Origin: Alphaproteobacteria bacterium
GTDB taxonomy: Bacteria > Myxococcota_A > UBA796 > GCA-2862545
Direction of reading: 5' to 3'
Assembly (NCBI GenBank): GCA_020632955.1
Contig: JACKEO010000001.1
Span: 498,480-562,479 of the forward strand
Length of the DNA stretch: 64,000 bases
Part shown: in pieces, positions 33,295-40,638 of the stretch
How the letters are laid out: each line of letters opens with the position of its first letter
How positions within the stretch are numbered: the first letter of the stretch is position 1
Translations under genes and position numbers: made by a program
The notes under the pieces: model-generated
Databases searched by the model: none
The model's input: only the letters and a program-made list of their open reading frames with translations
What the model was told of the DNA's origin: nothing

Positions 33295-34344
33295 CTACTC
33301 CGCCGACCGCGGGGGCGCCGCCTCCCTGCGCGCGTCGGCCAGCAGGGCGTCCACCTCGGCGTCCGTGACGTCCCAGGCGGTCATCAGGCGCACCAGACCG
33401 GCCGACGGGTCGTAGGTCTCGAAGGACCAGCGCGCGGCCAGGCGCGCCCGCACCTCCGCCGGCAGGTGGACGAAGACCGCGTTCGTCTCGACCGGGGCCG
33501 CGAGCCGGGCGCCCGGCACCGCCGCCAGGCCCTCGGCCAGCCGCACCGCCCGGTCGTGGGCGTGCAGGCACCACCCACGCCAGGCCTCGTCCTCGAGCAG
33601 GGCGAGCAGCTGGGCCGACACGAAGCGCTGCTTGCTCGCGAGCTGCGTGATCTGCTTGCGGTGACGCCCTGCATCGGGTGCGCGGGCCGGATCCGCGAAG
33701 ACCACCGCCTCCGCCGCCACGAGGCCGGCCTTCGTGCCCCCGAAGGACAGCACGTCCACCCCCACCTCCCCCACCAGCGCGGCGAGCGAGCAGCCCAGGG
33801 CCGCGGCGGCCGCGGGAAGCCGGGCGCCGTCCACGTGCAGCAGCAGGTCGTGGGCGTGGGCGACCTCGGCGAGCGCGGCCAGCTCGTCGGGCGTGTAGAC
33901 CGTGCCCCGCTCGGTGGCCTGGGCGACCGACAGCACGCGGGGACGCGGACGGTGGTCGCCGTCGCGCTGGGGCAGCGCCGCCCGCACGGCCTCGGGCGTG
34001 AGCTTGCCCCCCACCTGGGGCACGAGCACCAGCGCCACGCCCGCCACCAGCTCGGGCGCCCCGGTCTCGGCGTTGGCGATGTGGCTGGAGGAGGCACAGA
34101 CCACGCTGTCCACGCGGTGGGTGACCGCCCGCAGCGCGAGGATGTTCGCCCCGGTGCCGCCGAACACCGGCCACACGGCCGCCTCGGGGAGGCCCAGCAC
34201 CTCACGGATCCGCTGCTGCGCCCGACGCGTCCAGGGGTCGTCCCCGTAGGCCGTGGCGGGGCCGTCGTTGCACCGCACCAGCGCCTCGAGCACGGTGGGG
34301 TGGGCACCGGCAACGTTGTCGCTGGCGAAGCGGGGGCTGGGCAT
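33295..34344 (-). CDS. ltaE: Low-specificity L-threonine aldolase
   Basis: A 349-residue PLP enzyme started at ATG 34344 (MPSPRFASDN), because the conserved FASDN opening follows. It cleaves threonine or allo-threonine to glycine and acetaldehyde. VFGGTGAN (60-67) matches the phosphate-binding loop, VDGAR (171-175) holds the cofactor Asp172, and the PLP Lys is Lys205 in SFGGTKAGL. The length agrees with bacterial LtaE (about 330-350). It is a homologue of fold type I beta-eliminating lyases; substrate preference cannot be told from sequence. It is divergent from the Rieske protein gene. Confidence 0.9.
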   Translation of the reverse strand: MPSPRFASDNVAGAHPTVLEALVRCNDGPATAYGDDPWTRRAQQRIREVLGLPEAAVWPVFGGTGANILALRAVTHRVDSVVCASSSHIANAETGAPELVAGVALVLVPQVGGKLTPEAVRAALPQRDGDHRPRPRVLSVAQATERGTVYTPDELAALAEVAHAHDLLLHVDGARLPAAAAALGCSLAALVGEVGVDVLSFGGTKAGLVAAEAVVFADPARAPDAGRHRKQITQLASKQRFVSAQLLALLEDEAWRGWCLHAHDRAVRLAEGLAAVPGARLAAPVETNAVFVHLPAEVRARLAARWSFETYDPSAGLVRLMTAWDVTDAEVDALLADARREAAPPRSAE

Positions 34345-34485
34345 CGACACCTCGGCTGCGGCGGGGGCCGCGGGCCCCAAGGTGGCGCGGCGCGCACCCA
34401 CGCGCCACGCGCCGCGCCGCGCTGCGCCCCACCCCCCGAAGGCACCGGCCGTGCTAGGGCCGGGGGGCCAGGACGCGGAGGAGCG

Positions 34486-35448
34486 ATGGCCACCGTGTGG
34501 CGCTTCGGGACGGTGCTCCCGCCCGCCCCCAGCGTGCTCGACGGACCCGACTACACCCAGGCCGATCCCCGCTGGATCGGCCGCGCGCTGGCCGCCTCCC
34601 AGGCGAAGCCGACCGGCGGCTGGTACGTCGTCGACGCCTCCCGGGTCATCCGCGACACGCCCCGCCGCTACCGCCTGCTGGGCCAGGACTGGGTGGTCTT
34701 CCGGGACGCGCAGGGCGTGGTGGTCGGCCCCGACGCCTGCCCGCACATGGGCGCCAGCCTGTCCACGGGCCGGTGCCAGGGTGGCCAGGTGGTGTGCCCG
34801 TGGCACGGCCTGCGCCTGGGTCGCCAGCGGCGCGCCTCGTGGGTGCCCGTGCCGGCCTACGACGACGGCGTGCTCGTGTGGGCCCGCTTCGACGAGGAGG
34901 GCCAGGAGCCCACCGAGCGGCCCTTCCTGCCCGAGCGCCCCACGGGCGGCCTCGCCGCGGTGATGCGCCTCGAGGCCGCCTGCCACCCCCGCGATGTGGT
35001 GGAGAACCGGCTGGACCCCTGGCACGGCACCCACTTCCACCCGCACAGCTTCGGCACGCTGCACGTGCTGGCGCAGTCCGACGACGACATCGTCGTGCGC
35101 GTGGCCTACCGGGTGCTGGGCCCCCTGGCCGTGGAGGTGGACGCCCGCTTCCACACGCCCGATCCGCGCTGCATCACGATGACCATCGTGGCGGGCGAGG
35201 GCACCGGCAGCGTCGTCGAGACCCACGCCACCCCCCTCGACGACCAGCGATCCGCCGTGGTGGAGGCCACGATCGCCACCAGCGAGCGCCCCGGCTTCCA
35301 GTGGGCCGTGCGCCGGCTCGGCTGGTTCATCCGGCCCCTCGTCGAGGCCCGGGCCCGGCGCCTCTGGGTGGAGGACGCCGCCTACGCCGAGCGCCGCCTG
35401 GCGCTGCGCGAACAGGGCTTCGCCGACCTGCCGCTGGGGCGCGGGTGA
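34486..35448 (+). CDS. Rieske [2Fe-2S] protein, oxygenase-like
   Basis: A 320-residue protein started at ATG 34486 behind GGAGGAG. The Rieske cluster ligands are in ACPHMGASLSTG and VVCPWHGLRLG (C-x-H, 17 residues, C-x2-H), about residues 84-106. In the C-terminal half DVVENRLDPWHGTHFHPHSF has the spacing of a mononuclear iron site (Asp/His) of Rieske oxygenases. The domain order resembles DUF5914-type Rieske proteins found near carotenoid or lipid genes; that match is from memory and unverified. It would take electrons from a ferredoxin or reductase not encoded nearby. A thioesterase gene overlaps its stop (GTGA). Confidence 0.8.
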   Translation: MATVWRFGTVLPPAPSVLDGPDYTQADPRWIGRALAASQAKPTGGWYVVDASRVIRDTPRRYRLLGQDWVVFRDAQGVVVGPDACPHMGASLSTGRCQGGQVVCPWHGLRLGRQRRASWVPVPAYDDGVLVWARFDEEGQEPTERPFLPERPTGGLAAVMRLEAACHPRDVVENRLDPWHGTHFHPHSFGTLHVLAQSDDDIVVRVAYRVLGPLAVEVDARFHTPDPRCITMTIVAGEGTGSVVETHATPLDDQRSAVVEATIATSERPGFQWAVRRLGWFIRPLVEARARRLWVEDAAYAERRLALREQGFADLPLGRG

Positions 35449-35846
35449 GCCGCTACCCCGCCGTCCACGAGGTCCGCGTCTACTACGAGGACACCGACTT
35501 CTCCGGCGCGGTCTACCACGCAGGCTACCTGCGCTTCATGGAGCGCGCGCGCGAGCACCTGCTGGGTCCCGACGCGCTCGTGCAGCTCTGGCAGGAGCAC
35601 CGCACCGGCTTCGTCGTCTACAAGGTGGAGCTCACCTACCGGGAGCCGGCGCGCTTCGGCGACGTGCTGGAGGTGCGCACCACGCCCACGCTCGCCAGCG
35701 AGTGGCGCATCCGCTTCCAGCAGGACGTGTGGCGCCAGGGGGGTGCGTCCCCGCTCGTGGAGGGCTGGGTGGAGCTGGTGTGCGTGGACGGCGCGAACAA
35801 GCTCACGAAGCTGCCCGAGGACATCCGGAGGGCGCTCGCGCCCTGA
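35445..35846 (+). CDS. ybgC: YbgC/hot-dog acyl-CoA thioesterase
   Basis: A 133-residue hot-dog protein starting at GTG 35445, translationally coupled to the Rieske gene. The segment VYYEDTDFSGAVYHAGYLRF carries the catalytic Asp18 and the YHxxYL signature of the YbgC/4-hydroxybenzoyl-CoA thioesterase family. It hydrolyses acyl-CoA (or acyl-ACP) in the cytoplasm, usually as a tetramer. In many proteobacteria ybgC heads the tol-pal operon; here it does not, so a Tol-Pal role is not supported by context. Its pairing with a Rieske oxygenase suggests a small lipid- or aromatic-acid pathway. Confidence 0.88.
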   Translation: MSRYPAVHEVRVYYEDTDFSGAVYHAGYLRFMERAREHLLGPDALVQLWQEHRTGFVVYKVELTYREPARFGDVLEVRTTPTLASEWRIRFQQDVWRQGGASPLVEGWVELVCVDGANKLTKLPEDIRRALAP

Positions 35847-35898
35847 GGCACGGGCCCGCCGGCTAGAGTGAGCGCGGGAAGGGTGCCTGGAGGTCCCC

Positions 35899-36324
35899 GT
35901 GCGCGTGTCCGCTCTCCTGTGCCTGCCCGTGCTGCTCGCCGCCTGCCCCGTCGAGTCGCAGCTCTGCACCCTCATCGGCTGCCTCTCCACGCTCGAGCTC
36001 ACCCTCGATCTGCCGGGCTGGGAGGACGGCGACACCGTGCTCACGGTGGACGTGGAGCGCGCCGTGGTGCGCTGCACCGTGTCGGCCACCGGCGAGGCCA
36101 CCTGCGACGACGACGGCCTCTCGGTCTCCTTCGATGGCGAGGGCGACCGCCGGGTCCTGGAGCTGCAGGGCCACCTGGTCGAGGCGGCGATCACCGTGCG
36201 GGCGGAGCGGGACGGCGTCGGCGTGCTCGACACCACCACCACGCCCGACTGGACCGTGTCGCAGCCCAACGGCCCCGACTGCTCTCCCACCTGCGTGAGC
36301 GCCGCGCTCACCCTGGGCATCTAG
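35899..36324 (+). CDS. Small Cys-rich lipoprotein, unknown function
   Basis: A 141-residue protein started at GTG 35899 behind TGGAGG. The signal peptide ends in LLAAC (Cys16). The mature part has further Cys in LCTLIGCLSTLEL, RCTVSATGEATC and CSPTC, so disulfides in an oxidising compartment are likely. The repeated strands (VLTVDVERAVV, AAITVRAERDGVG) suggest a beta-sandwich. No family is recognised. Confidence 0.55.
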   Translation: MRVSALLCLPVLLAACPVESQLCTLIGCLSTLELTLDLPGWEDGDTVLTVDVERAVVRCTVSATGEATCDDDGLSVSFDGEGDRRVLELQGHLVEAAITVRAERDGVGVLDTTTTPDWTVSQPNGPDCSPTCVSAALTLGI

Positions 36325-36370
36325 CGCCTTCGAGCCCCCGCACGGGGTAGGGTCGCGGCCCGGAGCGCAG

Positions 36371-38113
36371 ATGAGCCAAGCGTGGGCCAAGGCGGCCTGG
36401 TTCTTCCCCGTCGCCGCCATCCTGCACGCGGTGGTGGGGACCGTGGTGCTGGCGATGCTGCCCGCGGCGCTGCCCACCGCGCAGGGCCGTCGGCTCGCGC
36501 TCGGCTGCGCGGGGGTGGCGGTGGTCGCCGTGGCCCTGATCACGCTGTCGGCGCCCGACCTCCCCGCCTCGTGGATCACGATCGTGCAGGAGGGCTTCTC
36601 GGACTCCACGGCGCGCGCGCTGGCCGGCGGCGACCTGCACGGCGGACCGCTGCAGAAGGGCTTCTGGCACGCGCTGCGCCCGGGGGGCGCGGTGACGATC
36701 CGCGAGGTGGTGGCGGTGCACCTCGCGGCCTGGGTGGTGCTGGCGCTGGCGCTCGGCCTGGCGGCGTGGCGCCTCGCGCCCGAGCCCGCGCTCGGCGTGG
36801 TGCTGGTGGTGGGCGTGATGGTGTCGCCGGTGTGGCTGTCGACCGCCCTGTCGGCCCAGCCCAGCAGCCTGGCGGGCCTGTACGTGGTGGCCGGGCTGCT
36901 GCCGGCGACGGGACGGTGGGGGCTTCCGGGCGCCGTGCGCTGGGGCACCCTCGTGGTGCTCACGCTGCTCATGACCGCCCTGCGGCCCGAGGTGGCGGCC
37001 TTCGGCGTGGCGGCGGTGGTGGCCGTGGGCCTGCAGGAGCTGGCGCCGGGCCTCGCCGACCGGGTGGACGGCGCGGCCGGGCGCGTGGCGGACCGCCTCG
37101 CACGGATCCCGCGGCTCGCCTGGGGCGCCCTGCTCGTCACGTGGCTGGTGGTGGCCCCGCTGCTCGCCGCCATCACCCGCCCTCGCCTCCCCGGCCCGCC
37201 GGAGGCCGCCTGGTTCGTGTGGGCCGTCCACCCCTTCAACCTCGCCTGGGCCACCGCGCCGGTGCTCCTCCTCGCCACCGTGCCCGTGGGGGCGGTGGTG
37301 CTCGTCGTGCGCGGCCACCTCGCCGCCCTGCGCGCGCCCGTGGCGTCGGGCCTCGTGGCACCCGCGGGCCTGCTGCTCCACCAGCTCTACGTGGCCGCCG
37401 CACACGGCCAGCTCTACCAGGCGCACGGCGACCTCGCGGTCTTCGAGCTCTTCCGCTACCTGCCGCTGATGCTGCCGGTGTGGGTGCTGCTCGCCGCGCG
37501 GGTGGTGCCCGCGGACCTCGGGGACTGGCCCCGGCGCGCCTGGGGCCTCGCCCTCATCCTCCCTCCTCTCGCCGTCGCGGTGCGGGGGCTCCCCCAGCAC
37601 CGCGACGGCCGCGACGACCGCGTGGCGCCCTTCCCCGTGGTGGGGCTGGTGGACGGCGACGTGCAGCGTCAGGCGCGCGCCCTGCTCGCCTTCGTGGACG
37701 AACGCCCCCAGTGCTCGGTGATCCTGCGCGCCCGCCGGTGGGGCTCCTCCCCCGAGGAGCCCGTGGTGGACGACCTGCTGCTGCGGCGTCACCCGCGCGC
37801 GGGCACCCTCGACGTGCGGGTGCTCCCTCCCGCCACGGGCCTGGCGCTGGAACGACTGGCGCCCGGCGATCTCACCTCCGCCAGCTGCCTGTTCGCCTGG
37901 GCCTCGCTGGACTGCGGACTGGCCCGACACCAGGTGGCCTGCGGACCGCTCACCGCGGGCCTGGTGAAGGTGCTCGGCGAGGACTTCGCGACGCGGCCCT
38001 ACACCTTCGCCGACCACACGGGGGGGTGGGCCGGCAGCACCCAGGGGTGGGCGGTGTACGCGGTGCCGGTGCCTCCGGAGGTGGCCGCCGCAGCCGTCCT
38101 GCCGCCGCCCTGA
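36371..38113 (+). CDS. Polytopic membrane protein, possibly GT-C-like, unknown function
   Basis: A 580-residue protein starting at ATG 36371. About ten to twelve hydrophobic helices fill residues 8-440, with a loop near 55-100 containing ITIVQEGFSDSTARAL. The soluble C-terminal part (about 450-580) is exported-side in a GT-C-like model and has VLGEDFATRPYTFADH. The overall shape recalls mannosyl/arabinosyl transferase-type GT-C proteins, but the acidic DxD or EE residues of that fold are not obvious. I do not assign a reaction. It is convergent with the Mrp ATPase gene, with six bases between stops. Confidence 0.55.
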   Translation: MSQAWAKAAWFFPVAAILHAVVGTVVLAMLPAALPTAQGRRLALGCAGVAVVAVALITLSAPDLPASWITIVQEGFSDSTARALAGGDLHGGPLQKGFWHALRPGGAVTIREVVAVHLAAWVVLALALGLAAWRLAPEPALGVVLVVGVMVSPVWLSTALSAQPSSLAGLYVVAGLLPATGRWGLPGAVRWGTLVVLTLLMTALRPEVAAFGVAAVVAVGLQELAPGLADRVDGAAGRVADRLARIPRLAWGALLVTWLVVAPLLAAITRPRLPGPPEAAWFVWAVHPFNLAWATAPVLLLATVPVGAVVLVVRGHLAALRAPVASGLVAPAGLLLHQLYVAAAHGQLYQAHGDLAVFELFRYLPLMLPVWVLLAARVVPADLGDWPRRAWGLALILPPLAVAVRGLPQHRDGRDDRVAPFPVVGLVDGDVQRQARALLAFVDERPQCSVILRARRWGSSPEEPVVDDLLLRRHPRAGTLDVRVLPPATGLALERLAPGDLTSASCLFAWASLDCGLARHQVACGPLTAGLVKVLGEDFATRPYTFADHTGGWAGSTQGWAVYAVPVPPEVAAAAVLPPP

Positions 38114-38119
38114 GGCGGA

Positions 38120-39214
38120 TCAGTCGGCGTCGGCCCCGGGGGCGCTCGCGAGCCGCGCGGCCACCGTCTCGGCCAGGCCGCGGAAGGTCTCGGCGTCCTC
38201 GCCCTCGCCCAGGGCGGCCGGCACGCCCGCGTCCCCGGACGCGCGCAGGGCGGTGCGCAGGGGGAAGCGCGCCAGCACGTCGAGGCCCAGGCGGGCCGCG
38301 GTGCGCGTGCCGCCGTCCTCTCCGAACACCGGGTCCACGCTGCCGTCGGGCAGGCGGTAGCCGGCCATGTTCTCCACCAGGCCGAGCAGCCGCACGCCCA
38401 GCCGCTGGAAGAGATCGACCCCGCGCACGAGGTCGGCGAGCGCCACCTCCTGGGGTGTGGTCACCAGCACGACGCCGTCCACCACGGTGTTCTCGAGCAG
38501 CGACAGCTGGGCGTCGCCCGTGCCCGGCGGCAGGTCGACCACGAGCACGTCGAGCGCTCCCCAGGCCGTGTCGTGGAGCAGCTGGCGGATGGCCCCCATC
38601 ACCATCGGACCGCGCCAGATCACCGGCATGTCCTGCTCTACCACCAGGCCAAGGGACATCACCGTGATCCCGTGGGCCCGCGCCGGCACGATGCGGCCGT
38701 CGGGCCCCGCGATCGGGCGGGTGCGGGTGCCCAGCATCGTGGGCGCGCTGGGCCCCATCACGTCGGCGTCGAGCAGGCCCACCGCGAGCCCGCCCCGGGC
38801 CAGGGCCGCGGCGAGGTTCACGGCCACCGTGGACTTGCCGACGCCGCCCTTGCCCGAGGCCACGGCCACCACACGCCGCACGCCCGGCAGGCGCTGCTGC
38901 GTGGGCGCCCCGCCCGGCGGCACCGGACCCGCAGGGCGTGATCCCAGGGGCGCCTCGGCGGCCACGAGCTGCACCCGCAGCGGCAGCTCGAGCCCCTCCA
39001 GCGCCAGGGCGCGGGCGAGCTGCTGCTCGAGGGCACGCGCCTGCGCGTCGTCGTGGGCGCGCGACAGGTGGAGCTCCACGCAGAGCGTGCCCTCCTCCAC
39101 CCGAGGTCGCAGCAGCATCCCCTCGGCCTGGAGGCTGCGCCCGCCCACGGGATCCACCACCCGGGTGCTCGCCCGGGCCAGGGCCTGCAGGGCCGCGCGC
39201 TCCTCTGGCTCCAC
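38120..39214 (-). CDS. Mrp/ApbC-type P-loop ATPase lacking the CxxC motif
   Basis: A 364-residue protein starting at GTG 39214. An N-terminal MIP18-like segment (about 1-90) precedes the Mrp/NBP35 domain with the deviant Walker A SGKGGVGKSTVAVNLAAAL, switch DADVMGPS and Walker B-like VDLPPGTGD. Mrp/ApbC proteins load or carry Fe-S clusters for apoproteins. The position that normally holds the cluster-binding CxxC (after ENM) here reads ENMAGYRLPDGS, with no Cys. Either cluster transfer uses other ligands or the protein is a Cys-free variant. The next gene on the other side diverges from it. Confidence 0.85.
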   Translation of the reverse strand: MEPEERAALQALARASTRVVDPVGGRSLQAEGMLLRPRVEEGTLCVELHLSRAHDDAQARALEQQLARALALEGLELPLRVQLVAAEAPLGSRPAGPVPPGGAPTQQRLPGVRRVVAVASGKGGVGKSTVAVNLAAALARGGLAVGLLDADVMGPSAPTMLGTRTRPIAGPDGRIVPARAHGITVMSLGLVVEQDMPVIWRGPMVMGAIRQLLHDTAWGALDVLVVDLPPGTGDAQLSLLENTVVDGVVLVTTPQEVALADLVRGVDLFQRLGVRLLGLVENMAGYRLPDGSVDPVFGEDGGTRTAARLGLDVLARFPLRTALRASGDAGVPAALGEGEDAETFRGLAETVAARLASAPGADAD

Positions 39215-39322
39215 GCCGCCTCCGGGGACTGCGGACCGGCCGGCCTATCGCCGCACCCGGAGCGCTGCACGAGCCCGCTGGCCGCCCCGATCCCCCGCGC
39301 TATGGTCCGCGCAGGAGGCAGC

Positions 39323-39583
39323 ATGCTCCGCATCGACCTCGTGTACGAGGAGGACGACGCCCAGACCGCCGCCGTGCGGGCCTCCCTCCGCGACGCCCTG
39401 CACATGCTCGACATGGCGCCTCGCTGGAACGAGGTGCGCGCCAGCGCGGGTCCGCTGCCTCCCGTGATCGCCGCGGCGCCGCGCCCCACCGTGGTGGTCG
39501 AGGGCGAGCTCGTGGGCAGCGGCGGCCCCCCCAGCCGGGCGCAGATCCTGATGAAGCTGCAGGACGCGCTGTCGTGGCGGTAG
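39323..39583 (+). CDS. Small thioredoxin-fold-like protein, unknown function
   Basis: An 86-residue protein started at ATG 39323, four bases after AGGAGG. An alternative ATG at 39302 has no such site. The order of predicted elements (LRIDLVYEED, a helix with VRASLRDALHML, a cis-Pro-like RPTVVVEGELVG and a final helix) recalls a small thioredoxin/glutaredoxin fold, but the CxxC is absent. The role is unknown. It is divergent from the Mrp ATPase gene and 90 bases upstream of the lipoprotein operon. Confidence 0.5.
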   Translation: MLRIDLVYEEDDAQTAAVRASLRDALHMLDMAPRWNEVRASAGPLPPVIAAAPRPTVVVEGELVGSGGPPSRAQILMKLQDALSWR

Positions 39584-39673
39584 CGGTGGTGTGCGGCAGC
39601 CTGGCACGCAGCCCTTGGTGGCCCCCGACGGCCATCCGACCACGGCGTGGCTAGGCCTCCTGTCGGAGGTCCG

Positions 39674-40636
39674 ATGTCGCACCGCGCCCTCGCTCCGCTC
39701 CTGTCGCTGCTCGTCGCCTGTGGAGGCGCCGCGGGCAGCTGGTCGGAGGCCTTCGACGACCCCGGCGCCGGATCGCTCTCGGGCGTGTGGGGCAGCGCCG
39801 ACGACGACGTCTGGGTGGTGGGCGGCACCGACGCCGGGGCGAGCCTGCGCCACCTCGTCGACGGGACCTGGACGACCGTGGATCCCCCCGACGTGGCCCT
39901 GCTGGTGTGGGTGCACGGCTTCGGGCGCGACGACGTGTGGGCCGTGGGCAGGGCCGGCGGCATGGTGCACTACGACGGCTCGGGGTGGTCGGTGATCGAC
40001 ACCCCCACCGACGAGGACCTCTGGGGCGTCTTCGGCACGGCGCCCGACGACCTCTGGATCGTGGGCGGCGCGATCGACCGGGGCGACCCCGTGCTGCTGC
40101 ACTTCGACGGCAGCGCCTTCGAGACGGTGGAGGTCACCGGCGACCTCAACCCACGCCAGGCGCGCGCGCTGTTCAAGGTGTGGGGCACGGGCGACACCCT
40201 GTTCGCCGTGGGCCAGCGTGGCCTGATCCTGCAGCTGCAGGGCGGTGCGTGGAAGGCGGTGAGCCCAGGCCAGGGCGCCACGGACGACTGGGTGAGCCTG
40301 TGGGGCACGTCGGCCGACCACGTCGTGGCGGTGGGCGGCCGCTCCAACGCACAGGTGGGCGTGTGGGACGGCAGCGCGTGGCGCACCCTGCAGCCCGCCG
40401 GCGTGCCGGGCCTGAACGCGGTGTGGATAGGCCGCGAGACCCAGGCCGTGGTGGGCGGCCTCGGCGGGTGGGTGGGCACCTTCGACCCCACCACCGACAC
40501 GATCCTCGCCGAGGCCCCCGCCACCGACGTGGACGTCCACGCCGCCTGGGCCGCGACACCTGCTCACGTCTTCGCAGTCGGCGGCAGCTTCTCCGGTGCC
40601 TACGCTGGAGCCGCCCTGGAACGCCTGGAGCCCTGA
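39674..40636 (+). CDS. Beta-propeller lipoprotein of the heme operon
   Basis: A 320-residue protein started at ATG 39674, four bases after GGAGG, with a lipobox LLVAC (Cys16). About six repeats of a WGxxxDDVWVVGG type fill the mature part: VWGSADDDVWVVGG, GFGRDDVWAVG, VFGTAPDDLWIVGG, VWGTGDTLFAVG, LWGTSADHVVAVGG and AAWAATPAHVFAVGG. Such repeats form a beta-propeller, common in surface lipoproteins of this kind of organism. Propellers mainly bind proteins or ligands. It is the first gene of the heme operon; only two bases separate it from the tetraheme gene. Confidence 0.75.
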   Translation: MSHRALAPLLSLLVACGGAAGSWSEAFDDPGAGSLSGVWGSADDDVWVVGGTDAGASLRHLVDGTWTTVDPPDVALLVWVHGFGRDDVWAVGRAGGMVHYDGSGWSVIDTPTDEDLWGVFGTAPDDLWIVGGAIDRGDPVLLHFDGSAFETVEVTGDLNPRQARALFKVWGTGDTLFAVGQRGLILQLQGGAWKAVSPGQGATDDWVSLWGTSADHVVAVGGRSNAQVGVWDGSAWRTLQPAGVPGLNAVWIGRETQAVVGGLGGWVGTFDPTTDTILAEAPATDVDVHAAWAATPAHVFAVGGSFSGAYAGAALERLEP

Positions 40637-40638
40637 CC

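Noticed and set aside
39053..39322. Longer form of the small protein at 39323
   Set aside because: The upstream part is antisense to the Mrp ATPase gene, and the AGGAGG site supports ATG 39323.
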